From CAXBGS01 sp963975425 (GTDB lineage: Bacteria; Planctomycetota; Planctomycetia; Pirellulales; Pirellulaceae): 64,000 nucleotides of DNA. Each line of letters starts with the position of its first letter. Within the stretch, counting starts at the first letter, position 1. Position numbers and translations under genes: made by a program. The notes beneath the pieces are model-generated. The model was not told where the DNA came from. It made no database searches and worked only from the letters and a program-made list of their open reading frames with translations. Location of the stretch: the NCBI GenBank assembly GCA_963975425.1, contig CAXBGS010000009.1, forward strand, positions 124,001 through 188,000. Reading direction: 5' to 3'. Shown piece by piece: positions 1 to 8,165 of this stretch.

Positions 1-148
1 GGAAATGTTCGCCCGCGGTTCGCGTGAGGGGTGGTTGAGCTGGGGAAACCAGGCGGAGGACTACGAACCCGATTGGAAAACCTATAAGCACAACAGCAAA
101 AACGACAAGTCGCTAAAGACACATGGCGTCAAGTCGGCCAAACCCTGA
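1..148 (+). CDS. C-terminal end of an unidentified protein (partial)
   Basis: An open frame enters from the left edge (first full codon at base 2) and ends at TGA 146-148, giving 48 residues. The tail is rich in Trp, Lys, Asn and Ser, with segments such as SREGWLSWGNQ and YKHNSKNDKSLK. No family is recognisable from this much. The stop codon lies inside the first copy of the 21-bp tandem repeat that follows. It could be the end of a secreted enzyme, as many neighbours are, but that is only a guess. Confidence 0.5.
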   Translation, partial: EMFARGSREGWLSWGNQAEDYEPDWKTYKHNSKNDKSLKTHGVKSAKP

Positions 149-221
149 ATGTTGGCGGAACAAGCCTGAATGTTGGCGGAACAAGCCTGAGTGTTGGCGG
201 AACAAGCCTGATCGCTGGCGG
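144..221. repeat. 21-bp tandem repeat, about 3.7 copies
   Basis: The unit reads cctgaatgttggcggaacaa plus g. Copies start at 144, 165, 186 and 207; the first two are identical, the third differs by one base, and the fourth is partial and diverged. The array begins at the stop codon of the upstream gene and fills the 5' part of the gap before the protease gene. Because 21 is divisible by three it reads as a 7-residue repeat in open frames on both strands, but no start site or recognisable product supports a peptide. Confidence 0.9.
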
Positions 222-265
222 GCCCGACCCATGAGTCGACCGCAGCCTGATCGATCACCGTCCAA

Positions 266-286
266 TTGTCTCTTGTCTCTTGTCTC
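266..286. repeat. 7-bp microsatellite (TTGTCTC x3)
   Basis: Three perfect head-to-tail copies of ttgtctc lie in the gap before the protease gene. The gap (149-411) otherwise holds only the 21-bp array and presumably the promoter of the next gene. Confidence 0.8.
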
Positions 287-411
287 TCGAATCACGCGAC
301 ACCGTTGCAGCGGCAGGGTGATGTGACGATCATGAATACTGATGACGTACTCAGGTGTCGTTTTCGCGATTGGCTTGCCTGCCCGTTCAATATCACCGGA
401 GACCAGGATTG

Positions 412-2655
412 ATGAGACGTTACCGATTCGTACCGCTTGCATTCGCGTTTGTGCTCTGTGGTTTCACTGGCATTGCGTCTGCCGAGGGTCATCCTAGCGA
501 TGTGGTCAAAAGTGATACATCGAACAGTGATACATCGAACAGTGAGAGCATCGTGTCTCGTGTTCGCCCGTCGGTCGTGACGATCCGCGTTCAAGGTCGC
601 GATGGCGATGAGTTGGGGATCGGGACCGGTTTCGTCGTTGACGCGCAGGGATTGATCGCGACAAATTTTCATGTCATTCAAGAAGGCCGGCCATTTTCTG
701 TCGAAACGTCGGACAATCGTAAGCTGAACGTACTCGCCGTTGAATCATCCGATCGGATCGGCGACCTTGTCGTTCTGCGAGTCGACGTTGGCAAAGAGAG
801 GTTACCCACGCTCGAGTTGGCGGACGATGCAACGCCGAAACAAGGTTCTCGCGTGCTCGCGTTCGGAAATCCCCTGGGACTGGAAGACAGCGTCGTTGAA
901 GGAATCGTTTCGGCGGTGCGCAACATCGAAGGCCGCGAAATGATTCAGCTGGCGATGCCAATCGAGCCGGGCAACAGTGGCGGACCCTTGGTTGATCAGC
1001 AGGGACGTGTCGTGGGGATCATCAACATGAAATCCGCAATCGACGACAATCTTGGATTCGCAATTCCAGTCAGAGATTTAAGCGCGCTGCGAAAGCATCC
1101 AAATCCCATCTCAATCGATCGCTGGGTTCGACTGGGGCGACTGGATGAATCACGGTGGCAGCCGATCGGCGGGGCATTGTGGCAACAAATCGGCGGCAGG
1201 ATCACGGCCAGGGGGATCGGAAAAGGATTTGGCGGTCGTTCGCTTTGTTTGTCGATGCAGGATGTGCCCGATCCACCTTACGATGTTTCGGTGATGGTCC
1301 GATTGGATGACGAATCGGGTGCCGCCGGTCTGGCCTTTCACAGTGACGGCGAAGACAAACACTATGGGTTCTATCCTAGTGGGGAAAAAATTCGCCTGAC
1401 GTGTTTTCAAGGCCCATCGGTTTATACGTGGGACGTGCTGCACGATGTTGAATCCGATGATTATGTGCCGAAGCAGTGGAACCATTTGCGAGTGCGTGTG
1501 GATGACTCGAAGATGACGTGCTATGTCAACGGACAAGAAACCTTTCAGTCGACCGACCGGCGACTGATTGGCGGTCGCGTCGGGTTGGTCAAGTTTCGCG
1601 GCACCCAACCCGAGTTCCGAGCGTTTCGGCTCGATTCGAATGTCCAGCCTAAGTCGTTGTCCAAGTCCACGTTGAATTGGCTCGCACGTCTTGACGCGGG
1701 AGACGTCCAGATCGACCGGGTCGGTGAAAGCCAAGTACGAAAACTGGGCGACACCGCCATGCTCTCCGGACGCGAACTGGAACGGCGCGCACGAGCGATG
1801 TTGCAAGAGGCCGAACGTCTCAAACTCCTTGCCGCTGATGTCCGACAGTCGCCCACGCTTCAGTCGCTCGAGCGACTCTCGGACATCCCCGCCGAGGACC
1901 GGTTGTTGCGCGGTGCAATGTTGATCGCAAAACTTGATGATCCCGATCTTGATATCCAATCTTACATCGATCGTGTGGATCAAATGGCAGCCGAAATTCG
2001 TGAACCGCTCGATCCAGATGCGACACCAAGACAACGACGTACGGCCCTGGATCGATACCTGTTCAAGGAAAACGGTTTTCACGGAGGTCGCGCGGAGTAT
2101 TACCATCCGGCCAATAGCCATCTGAACCGTGTGATTGACGATCGCGAGGGTCTGCCGATCACCATGTCAATTCTGTACATCGAGCTCGGCCGCCGTCTCG
2201 ATCTACAAATGGCCGGCGTCGGGCTGCCCGGTCACTTCGTCGTAAGCCATCGCATCGATCCAGACACCGACCAGCTAATCGACGTCTTTGATAGCGGAAC
2301 CATTTTGTCGCGTCGGCAGGCCGGGGCAATGGTGATGCAGTTCGCCGGACGTCGCATGAGCGCCAGTGATCTCAAGCCACAAACGACGACAGAGATTTTG
2401 ACGCGAGTGCTGAACAATTTGATGGGAATCGCGACCGAAAAACGAGAGTCCGAATCGATGCTTCGGTATATCGAAGCGATCGTGGCATTGAATCCCGATG
2501 TCGCTGATTACCGAATGATGCGAGCCCAGTTGCGAGGCATGACGGGCCGCAAGGACCGAGCGATCGCCGACCTCGATTGGCTGCTGGATTCCGAGACGTC
2601 TCAGTTCAGTGCGCACCATTTGCAGCAAATGCGGGCAATGATGCTCCCCAAATAG
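412..2655 (+). CDS. Secreted S1C (DegP/HtrA-like) serine protease fused to a lectin-like and a SirB1 transglutaminase-like domain
   Basis: This 747-residue protein starts at the ATG that opens a signal peptide (residues 1-24, ending ASA); the frame is open further upstream but without a signal sequence. Residues about 45-220 are a trypsin-like S1C protease with His87 (NFHVI), Asp118 (GDLVVL) and Ser189 in PGNSGGPL. No PDZ domain follows, unlike DegP. Residues about 235-405 form a beta-sandwich of the DUF1080/LamG type (CYVNGQETF). Residues about 500-660 resemble the SirB1 N-terminal transglutaminase-like family (GLPITMSILYIELGRR, GVGLPGHFVV), followed by a TPR-like helical tail. The repeat SDTSNSDTSNS lies just after the signal peptide. 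The protease triad looks intact; whether the SirB1-like part is catalytic is unknown. Confidence 0.85.
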   Translation: MRRYRFVPLAFAFVLCGFTGIASAEGHPSDVVKSDTSNSDTSNSESIVSRVRPSVVTIRVQGRDGDELGIGTGFVVDAQGLIATNFHVIQEGRPFSVETSDNRKLNVLAVESSDRIGDLVVLRVDVGKERLPTLELADDATPKQGSRVLAFGNPLGLEDSVVEGIVSAVRNIEGREMIQLAMPIEPGNSGGPLVDQQGRVVGIINMKSAIDDNLGFAIPVRDLSALRKHPNPISIDRWVRLGRLDESRWQPIGGALWQQIGGRITARGIGKGFGGRSLCLSMQDVPDPPYDVSVMVRLDDESGAAGLAFHSDGEDKHYGFYPSGEKIRLTCFQGPSVYTWDVLHDVESDDYVPKQWNHLRVRVDDSKMTCYVNGQETFQSTDRRLIGGRVGLVKFRGTQPEFRAFRLDSNVQPKSLSKSTLNWLARLDAGDVQIDRVGESQVRKLGDTAMLSGRELERRARAMLQEAERLKLLAADVRQSPTLQSLERLSDIPAEDRLLRGAMLIAKLDDPDLDIQSYIDRVDQMAAEIREPLDPDATPRQRRTALDRYLFKENGFHGGRAEYYHPANSHLNRVIDDREGLPITMSILYIELGRRLDLQMAGVGLPGHFVVSHRIDPDTDQLIDVFDSGTILSRRQAGAMVMQFAGRRMSASDLKPQTTTEILTRVLNNLMGIATEKRESESMLRYIEAIVALNPDVADYRMMRAQLRGMTGRKDRAIADLDWLLDSETSQFSAHHLQQMRAMMLPK

Positions 2656-2781
2656 ACAGCCAGAAACACTAAAGCGAACCGGTACAGAAATCTCCGTGTG
2701 TACACTTGTAGACCTTCCGTCGGTCGGGTACATTTGCGCCGTCAATTGGAGTTCCCACACGGTTTAAAGGAGTAGGTCGCG

Positions 2782-3363
2782 ATGTTGGTACTGTCACGAA
2801 AAGCAGATGAGGCGTTGGAATTTCCCGAGCTTGGTGTGGTGATCCGGGTTGTCAGCCTCAAACGAACCAAGGTTCATCTGGGAATTGATGCGCCTCAGAG
2901 AATCAAGGTGCGGCGAGCGGAGGTGCCAGAGCGTCCGTCGGAGTCGCAAACGAATCGTTCGTCACAAGAACGCCGGTTCGAGTCGCATCGGCTTGGTCAC
3001 GAACTGGGACGTTTAGAATCGCAGATTGCGGCGCTTGCACAGTTGGCAGACCCGGCCCATCGGGAACTTGCCGATCAAGTCACGGCGGATGCACAGGTGC
3101 AAATCGACAAGATCAATCGCCTGTCGGTGTCGGTAGTTCCCGCGTCACAGGAGAACCCGACTAGCGATCTCGCTTGGGCGGCATCATCAAAAATCGATGC
3201 GGCTTGCGTCCGGCAATCTTCGGCGCAATACAAGTTCGAAAACGCCGAAAGCCACGGTGCGATCGCGCCTGTTTATCAAATGATTGGCGAGAAAGCGGTG
3301 TGGTTTCCGGGACTGGGTTTGAACGTTGACTGCGACGGCGCGTCGGCGCCGATTCGCAGTTAG
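2782..3363 (+). CDS. csrA: CsrA-type RNA-binding regulator with a long C-terminal extension
   Basis: Residues 1-50 match CsrA/RsmA: MLVLSRK at the start, GIDAPQRIKV in the middle, and Arg45 at the position of the RNA-contacting Arg44 of E. coli CsrA. CsrA dimers bind GGA motifs in mRNA leaders and control translation. Typical CsrA is 60-70 residues; this one has 193. The extra part has a Glu/Gln/Arg-rich helix (about 65-115) that could be a coiled coil, then a low-complexity C-terminus with no recognised domain. A strong Shine-Dalgarno AAAGGAG (2766-2772) precedes the ATG. It appears monocistronic, with a 126-bp leader after the protease gene. Confidence 0.85.
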   Translation: MLVLSRKADEALEFPELGVVIRVVSLKRTKVHLGIDAPQRIKVRRAEVPERPSESQTNRSSQERRFESHRLGHELGRLESQIAALAQLADPAHRELADQVTADAQVQIDKINRLSVSVVPASQENPTSDLAWAASSKIDAACVRQSSAQYKFENAESHGAIAPVYQMIGEKAVWFPGLGLNVDCDGASAPIRS

Positions 3364-3442
3364 TTGACTCGACACCGACACCCACCCAATGCGAGGGTGT
3401 CTTAGTCTTGGTCTTGGGCGTCGCGGTCTAAGGTGGCTCGGT

Positions 3443-4375
3443 CTAGGGCTGCTGAAAGAACAGCACGCCTTTGACATTGGTCTTTCGGCGATAGATCTCT
3501 TCGCCTGAGGCGACGTACAGATACGACAAACCGGGGCCCGCGAAGGCGACGCTGACGATCGGTTTGTCCGTTGGCGCGGCAATCACGCCACTCATTCGGC
3601 CCGTCGGATCAAACACCTGGATGCCGACGGCGGTGGTCACATAGTATCGACCATCGGCGTCGGTCGTCATTCCGTCGCCCTTGCTCGCTGCATCAGGCTC
3701 TGGCAATCGCATCGTCATGTAAGGTTGGCGATGCGAAAGTTTTCCGTCGGGTTCGATACGCCAGACCCAGACGTTTTCACCGCCGTGATCCGAGACCGCT
3801 AAGGTTCCTTGATCGGGTGAAAGTGAGATGCCGTTGGGGCGTTGCGCACCGCCATCAGCGTTGGCGATGTCGGCGGCGACCGCTTTGCCATGGGGCGGAA
3901 TATAAGTGATTTGTTTTTTAGGCGTTTCGGTGAAATAGATTCCACCGTTGTGAGTGACGACTAGATCGTTCGGCTTGAATCCTTCGCCAATCACTTGCAA
4001 TTCGCCATCGGTGGTGAATGCGACGATGCGTCCAAACGTTCCACCCTGGCATGCGATCAGACGACCATCGGGCGCGAACTGCATGCCACTGATTCGCGGT
4101 GCATCCGAGGCGTAGACCGTCGTCTTGCCGTCGACCGAGACTTTGTTGATGGTCGTACCGCCCTTGACGTCGGCGAAATACAAATTGCCTTCGTCATCCG
4201 AGGTCAGCCCGTCGGTGAACTCGTGCCCGCTTGTGACAAGTTGCCAAGTTTCGTTTTCGACAATGACCTGCGACAACGGCATGTCCTGGGCGGACACGAC
4301 GGTCGTCATCGCAACAAGGATCAGGGGAATCATTCGTTGTGACATTCGTTCGCTTGATTGTTGGTAAAAGTTCAT
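3443..4375 (-). CDS. Secreted SMP-30/gluconolactonase-like beta-propeller
   Basis: A 310-residue protein of the SMP-30/gluconolaconase/LRE family. Family features include EFTDGLTSDDEGNLYFAD, NDLVVTHNGGIYFTE and RPNGISLSPDQGTLAVSD, which correspond to the divalent-metal ligand loops of the six-bladed propeller. The family hydrolyses sugar lactones. The frame is open further upstream, but the ATG at 4375 gives a 4-bp ATGA overlap with the stop of the upstream esterase gene, which argues for coupling and this start; an internal ATG at 4345 is the alternative. A signal peptide ends near VVSAQ. Paired with the esterase it forms a two-gene operon of exported hydrolases. Confidence 0.85.
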   Translation of the reverse strand: MNFYQQSSERMSQRMIPLILVAMTTVVSAQDMPLSQVIVENETWQLVTSGHEFTDGLTSDDEGNLYFADVKGGTTINKVSVDGKTTVYASDAPRISGMQFAPDGRLIACQGGTFGRIVAFTTDGELQVIGEGFKPNDLVVTHNGGIYFTETPKKQITYIPPHGKAVAADIANADGGAQRPNGISLSPDQGTLAVSDHGGENVWVWRIEPDGKLSHRQPYMTMRLPEPDAASKGDGMTTDADGRYYVTTAVGIQVFDPTGRMSGVIAAPTDKPIVSVAFAGPGLSYLYVASGEEIYRRKTNVKGVLFFQQP

Positions 4376-5301
4376 TTGGTTTGACTTGAAAGTGAACGGG
4401 TGGATTGAACATCGGGATGATCGCGCCATAGCCAACGCAACATGTCCGGCAAGATCGCGCCGCCATGTTGGCCATTGTGGCCGCCATCGCCAAATTCGAA
4501 ACGATAATCGTAGCCGGCAAACTTCAACGCCGCTGCCATTTGTTGATTCGCTAGCGGCCAACTGCCGTGCAAGTTGTCTAAGTCGTTACTGCCATCCTGT
4601 AAAAAGACACGAATGGGTTTCTTTTCGGACTTACGGATTAGCGCCGGATAGACGTGGCCGCCACGGATGTTTGTAAAGCTGCCGACATAGCTGATGACTT
4701 TTTGAAATGCATCAGGACGCTGCCAAGCGGCGGTGAAAGCGCAGATTCCGCCGGAACTAATACCGGCAATGGCTCGTTCGGTGCCTTTGTTCGTCAGGTT
4801 GTATTCCTTGCCAACGGTCGGCAGGATTTCGTCCAGCAAAAAGCGAGCGTAGTCATCCGATAACGAATCATATTCATAGCTACGGTTCTTACGAGGCTTA
4901 GCGTTCTTTTTAGTCGGTGCGACGACTCCGGGATCGATAAAGACTCCGATCGTGATCGGCATAGCGCCCGCATGGATCAGGTTGTCAAACACGGTGGGGA
5001 CTCGGCTATGCCCGTTGGGTTTGACGTAGCCGCCGCCATCCTGGAACACCATCACACAGGCCGCACGATCGCGATCATACTGTGCGGGAACGTAAATCCA
5101 ATATTTTCGCTCGGTTCCCGGATATATCTTGCTGTCGGTGAATCGACGTTCAATCAATTTCCCCTCAGGAACGCCGTCTTGTCTCAGCGAATCAGCCGAC
5201 AAGACATAGTCTTCTGCTTGAAGATTTGCACGAAGAATAGCGAACGGGGCCGTCGATAGGTTGATCCCGATCAGGGTCAACAAGATGATGGTGCGATTCA
5301 A
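4372..5301 (-). CDS. Secreted esterase, enterochelin-esterase (Fes)/esterase D-like alpha/beta hydrolase
   Basis: A 309-residue alpha/beta hydrolase with an N-terminal signal peptide. The nucleophile elbow is GISSGG, and the C-terminal histidine is in GDGGHNGQHGG, a pattern typical of planctomycete Fes-like esterases. The oxyanion region VMVFQDGGGY is also present. The substrate is unknown; related proteins act on acyl-sugar or xylan esters. The start appears to be a TTG at 5301 directly before the signal peptide, since no in-frame ATG lies upstream. The stop overlaps the ATG of the SMP-30 gene, so the two are probably made together. The D-threonine aldolase-like gene starts divergently about 30 bp away. 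Confidence 0.85.
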   Translation of the reverse strand: MNRTIILLTLIGINLSTAPFAILRANLQAEDYVLSADSLRQDGVPEGKLIERRFTDSKIYPGTERKYWIYVPAQYDRDRAACVMVFQDGGGYVKPNGHSRVPTVFDNLIHAGAMPITIGVFIDPGVVAPTKKNAKPRKNRSYEYDSLSDDYARFLLDEILPTVGKEYNLTNKGTERAIAGISSGGICAFTAAWQRPDAFQKVISYVGSFTNIRGGHVYPALIRKSEKKPIRVFLQDGSNDLDNLHGSWPLANQQMAAALKFAGYDYRFEFGDGGHNGQHGGAILPDMLRWLWRDHPDVQSTRSLSSQTK

Positions 5302-5330
5302 TGTGATTGCTTTCTAGAAACGGTAAAGAA

Positions 5331-6479
5331 ATGATTCGCGGCAACAACGACGAATCCGAGATCATACATCAGATGCGAGACTCATTCATGCATTGGCCGC
5401 AAGTCGATGGTTTAGACGAAATCTGTTCACCCGCGCTGCTGGTCGACCCTGATCGCGTCGCAACCAATGTCGACCGCATGATTGACATCATCGGTGGTCC
5501 AGCATCGGTTTCGAGGTTAAGGCCGCACGTCAAGACTCATAAAATGCCTGACGCGATTCGAGTGCAATTGGACAAGGGAATTCGTCAGTTCAAAACGGCG
5601 ACGCTTGCCGAGTCTGAAATGGTCGCGTCGGCCGGTGCTGACGACGTTCTCTTAGCCCACCAGATGGTCGGGCCGAAAATTGATCGATTGGCATCGATGA
5701 TGCAAGAGTTTCCCGAAACTCAATTTTCAACGATTGTGGACGACTGCGATGTTGTCGTTGCAATCGCCAACCGGATGAACCGTGCAAATCGCTCGATCAG
5801 ACTGTACATCGACATCGATTGCGGGATGCATCGCACTGGCGCCGCGCTGGGGGACCAAGTCGACCGGGTTAAGCGTCAGATCGAGTCGACCAACTGTGTC
5901 GTCTTTGGCGGGCTGCATGTCTACGACGGTCACATACATGATGCGTCGATGGAGTCCAGACGCGACAAGGTGGCACCTATTATCGACGCGGTTGACCAGT
6001 ACGTCAGTCGAAACGATGTACCCGTCGTGGTCGCCGGCGGGACACCGACCTATCCGATGTGGGCGAATCAGACCTTGTGGCAATGCAGTCCCGGAACCCC
6101 GATTTTGTGGGACATCGGATATGGCGGCGACTACGAAGACTTGCCCTTTGACGTCGCCGCGGTCTTGCTGACGCGAATCATCAGCAAACCGGCGTCGGGG
6201 CTGTTGTGTTTTGATGTTGGTCATAAATCGATCAGCGCCGAGATGCCCGTCCAACAGCGACTCGTGATCTCAGGAATCAATGACGCAACGATCGTCGGGC
6301 AGAGCGAAGAGCACCTCGTGGTGTCGACCTCGCAGGCTGACAATTTTTCGGTGGGTGATCCCTTCTTGGCGTTTCCCCGACACATCTGCCCAACGGTCGC
6401 TTTGTATCCCGAAGCCTATTTGGTGCAAAACGGGAAAGTGACGGGCGATCGGTGGTTGATCACCGCCCGGGATCACTAG
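5331..6479 (+). CDS. PLP-dependent D-threonine aldolase / D-serine dehydratase-like enzyme (fold type III)
   Basis: A 382-residue member of the alanine racemase N-terminal superfamily. The PLP lysine is probably Lys68 in RPHVKTHK. Further family motifs are TIVDD, YIDIDCGMHRTG and VAGGTPTYP. The C-terminal metal site of this family (HxC) is His351/Cys353 in FPRHICPTV. Enzymes of this type cleave D-3-hydroxy-amino acids or deaminate D-serine using PLP and a divalent metal. The frame opens with a TTG at 5307; the ATG at 5331, preceded by GGTAAAGAA, is preferred. The natural substrate cannot be assigned from sequence. Confidence 0.85.
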   Translation: MIRGNNDESEIIHQMRDSFMHWPQVDGLDEICSPALLVDPDRVATNVDRMIDIIGGPASVSRLRPHVKTHKMPDAIRVQLDKGIRQFKTATLAESEMVASAGADDVLLAHQMVGPKIDRLASMMQEFPETQFSTIVDDCDVVVAIANRMNRANRSIRLYIDIDCGMHRTGAALGDQVDRVKRQIESTNCVVFGGLHVYDGHIHDASMESRRDKVAPIIDAVDQYVSRNDVPVVVAGGTPTYPMWANQTLWQCSPGTPILWDIGYGGDYEDLPFDVAAVLLTRIISKPASGLLCFDVGHKSISAEMPVQQRLVISGINDATIVGQSEEHLVVSTSQADNFSVGDPFLAFPRHICPTVALYPEAYLVQNGKVTGDRWLITARDH

Positions 6480-6663
6480 GCTTCGCTGTTTGCACAGGAT
6501 TCCAGGCTCGGCTCGAATTTCGATCGACCGTAGCCTCGGTCGTCTGCGTATATTGATGAACTGACGCGAGGTGATAGCCAAATCGCTTGACTGGGAATCG
6601 CATTGCGCTAGCTTTAAAGAATACGCCCGCGTCGGGCGTGAATTCCATTGGGAGCATGGCAGG

Positions 6664-7035
6664 ATGAGGCGGATCGTATTCTTGGCGGCAATTGTGTGTA
6701 GCGTGATGTCTTGTGCCGCGATCGCGAAAGGGCAGGGTATCGGTCAAACCGACTACTACAGGTACCAGCCGTACCATCCGGGATACGTTGTGCAGACAAG
6801 GCCGTCAAACTATGCGTACGGCTATACGTACACGCATCCGTATGTTCATTACCCGTCTTACCGGTCCAGGAACTACCGCAGCGGATACCGAAATCCGTAC
6901 GGCTATTCCTATCGCAATCCATCGCCCGTGCTGCGGTACCGGGTAACGCCGAATCGTTCGACGTCACCATTCGGTCCCGCGCATGCCAGCCAATACTTTG
7001 GGAATCCTCATGCCAGCCAGTATTTGGGTCGGTAG
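6664..7035 (+). CDS. Small secreted Tyr/Pro-rich protein
   Basis: A 123-residue protein with a cleavable signal peptide (MRRIVFLAAIVC..., ending near AIAKG). The mature part is very rich in Tyr, Pro, Arg, Ser and Gly, and ends with two copies of an HASQY(F/L)G element. The ATG at 6664 follows GGGAG (6650-6654) at good spacing; the longer frame from 6571 would bury the signal peptide. No known domain is visible. A similar compositional class, secreted and rich in Tyr, Gly and His, recurs at 39435-39821. A structural or surface-coat role is possible but unproven. Confidence 0.75.
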   Translation: MRRIVFLAAIVCSVMSCAAIAKGQGIGQTDYYRYQPYHPGYVVQTRPSNYAYGYTYTHPYVHYPSYRSRNYRSGYRNPYGYSYRNPSPVLRYRVTPNRSTSPFGPAHASQYFGNPHASQYLGR

Positions 7036-7111
7036 CCGTCCGCTGTTGATCGCCAGCGGTTTGAGATTGAGCAAACTGGTCTGAAAATGATCGGTGTCGG
7101 TGACCACTTGG

Positions 7112-7132
7112 ATTGACCCGCGGCGGGTCAAT
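7112..7132. repeat. Inverted repeat, 10-bp arms
   Basis: attgacccgc and gcgggtcaat flank a single G. It lies in the 281-bp gap between the Tyr-rich protein gene and the response regulator gene. It could be a terminator stem for the upstream gene (no T-run follows directly) or an operator. The rest of the gap shows no gene; a short direct repeat tcgcgaatcaac lies near 7265-7292. Confidence 0.6.
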
Positions 7133-7316
7133 TGACCGCTGACGCAGCTCTTTTGACAGAGACTACATGTCGGTTAGCTCCGCTTGCTATCCTGCGCCGA
7201 ACTAGATTCAAGTAGTCCGGATGCAGCGGGCTAGCCATCGCGATAAGATGGGACCGGTTTTCGTCGCGAATCAACGTTTTCTTCGCGAATCAACAAAGAA
7301 TTGGGCAAATCTTTCC

Positions 7317-7976
7317 ATGAGTGATCGGCTTTCCGTGCTCTTGATCGAAGACGACATCATTGATGCCGAGCGGGTCGAACGATCATTCGCAATGGTTAGT
7401 ACAACCCTGTTCGAATTGACACACGTTCCCCGTTTTCTCGACGCCATTCAAGCGATCAAGAAACAGCAATTTCACGTCGTGATTTTGGATTTGGGTTTGC
7501 CCGATAGTTCGGGACTGAACGGGGTCAAAAAGTTGATGGAATTGATTCCGTCGATCCCCGTGATTGTGCTGACCGGTCATAGCGATGAAGACGAGGCACT
7601 GGCCGGAATCGAGCTCGGTGCGCAAGAGTTTATCGACAAGAATTCTGTTGCTCCGGGTGTGTTGGTTCGGTCGATTCGGCACGCCATCAAGCGTAAGCAA
7701 TACGCGATCCAGCAGCAGAGCAAGACAGGTCAAGATACGGCCGAAGCAAAACAGCTCGGCCGGCTTGCCGAAATCGTGCGTGAAACCAGTGACGCTGTCA
7801 GTTCGAGCGTCGGCTCGCTCATGAATACGGAACTTTCGGATCAGCAAAAATCGCTGGTTTCGAACATCAAGAAAAAGACCGAGGAATCACTGAGAGCAGC
7901 AGCCGACTTGTCGCCACCGGAACCGATGTTCGTCGAAGCCGACGATCATCGATCCGGCCGGCACCGTCCGGCCTAG
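7317..7976 (+). CDS. Orphan response regulator (CheY-like REC domain plus helical tail)
   Basis: A 219-residue protein. Residues 5-125 are a receiver domain with the acidic pocket Glu11-Asp12-Asp13, phospho-acceptor Asp58 (VILDLGLPDSSG), Thr86 (VLTGHS) and Lys108 (FIDKNS), so phosphorylation chemistry looks intact. The pattern resembles Rcp1-type regulators that control by protein contact. The tail (about 130-219) is helical and polar with no DNA-binding or enzymatic domain recognised. The ATG at 7317 sits directly before the receiver domain; the longer frame from 7221 adds 32 residues of no family character. No histidine kinase is adjacent. Confidence 0.85.
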   Translation: MSDRLSVLLIEDDIIDAERVERSFAMVSTTLFELTHVPRFLDAIQAIKKQQFHVVILDLGLPDSSGLNGVKKLMELIPSIPVIVLTGHSDEDEALAGIELGAQEFIDKNSVAPGVLVRSIRHAIKRKQYAIQQQSKTGQDTAEAKQLGRLAEIVRETSDAVSSSVGSLMNTELSDQQKSLVSNIKKKTEESLRAAADLSPPEPMFVEADDHRSGRHRPA

Positions 7977-8165
7977 CAATCGGTCTCGGTCGCGTCTTCG
8001 CGGTACGCGACGAGTATCGCTCGTTTGTTCCAATCCGATTTCAGTTCGCCGACGCTGTCGATTTCATTTCGCCGGCGATGTCGTTGAAGAGCGTCTCGTT
8101 AAGGACTGCGGCTGCCGTCTTATGGCAGGCTAAGTCGCTTGTCGTGCTGCCCAGTTTTTCGCAGA

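Noticed and set aside
144..221. Possible CRISPR array
   Set aside because: The units are contiguous with no spacers, and no cas gene is present.
123..326. Open frame through the 21-bp repeat reading as a 7-residue peptide repeat
   Set aside because: Open only because the repeat length is a multiple of three; no Shine-Dalgarno, signal or family, and the opposite strand is open in the same way.
1150..2121. 323-codon minus-strand frame opposite the protease fusion gene
   Set aside because: Shadow of the plus-strand gene, which has clear domains; the antisense translation has no recognisable features.
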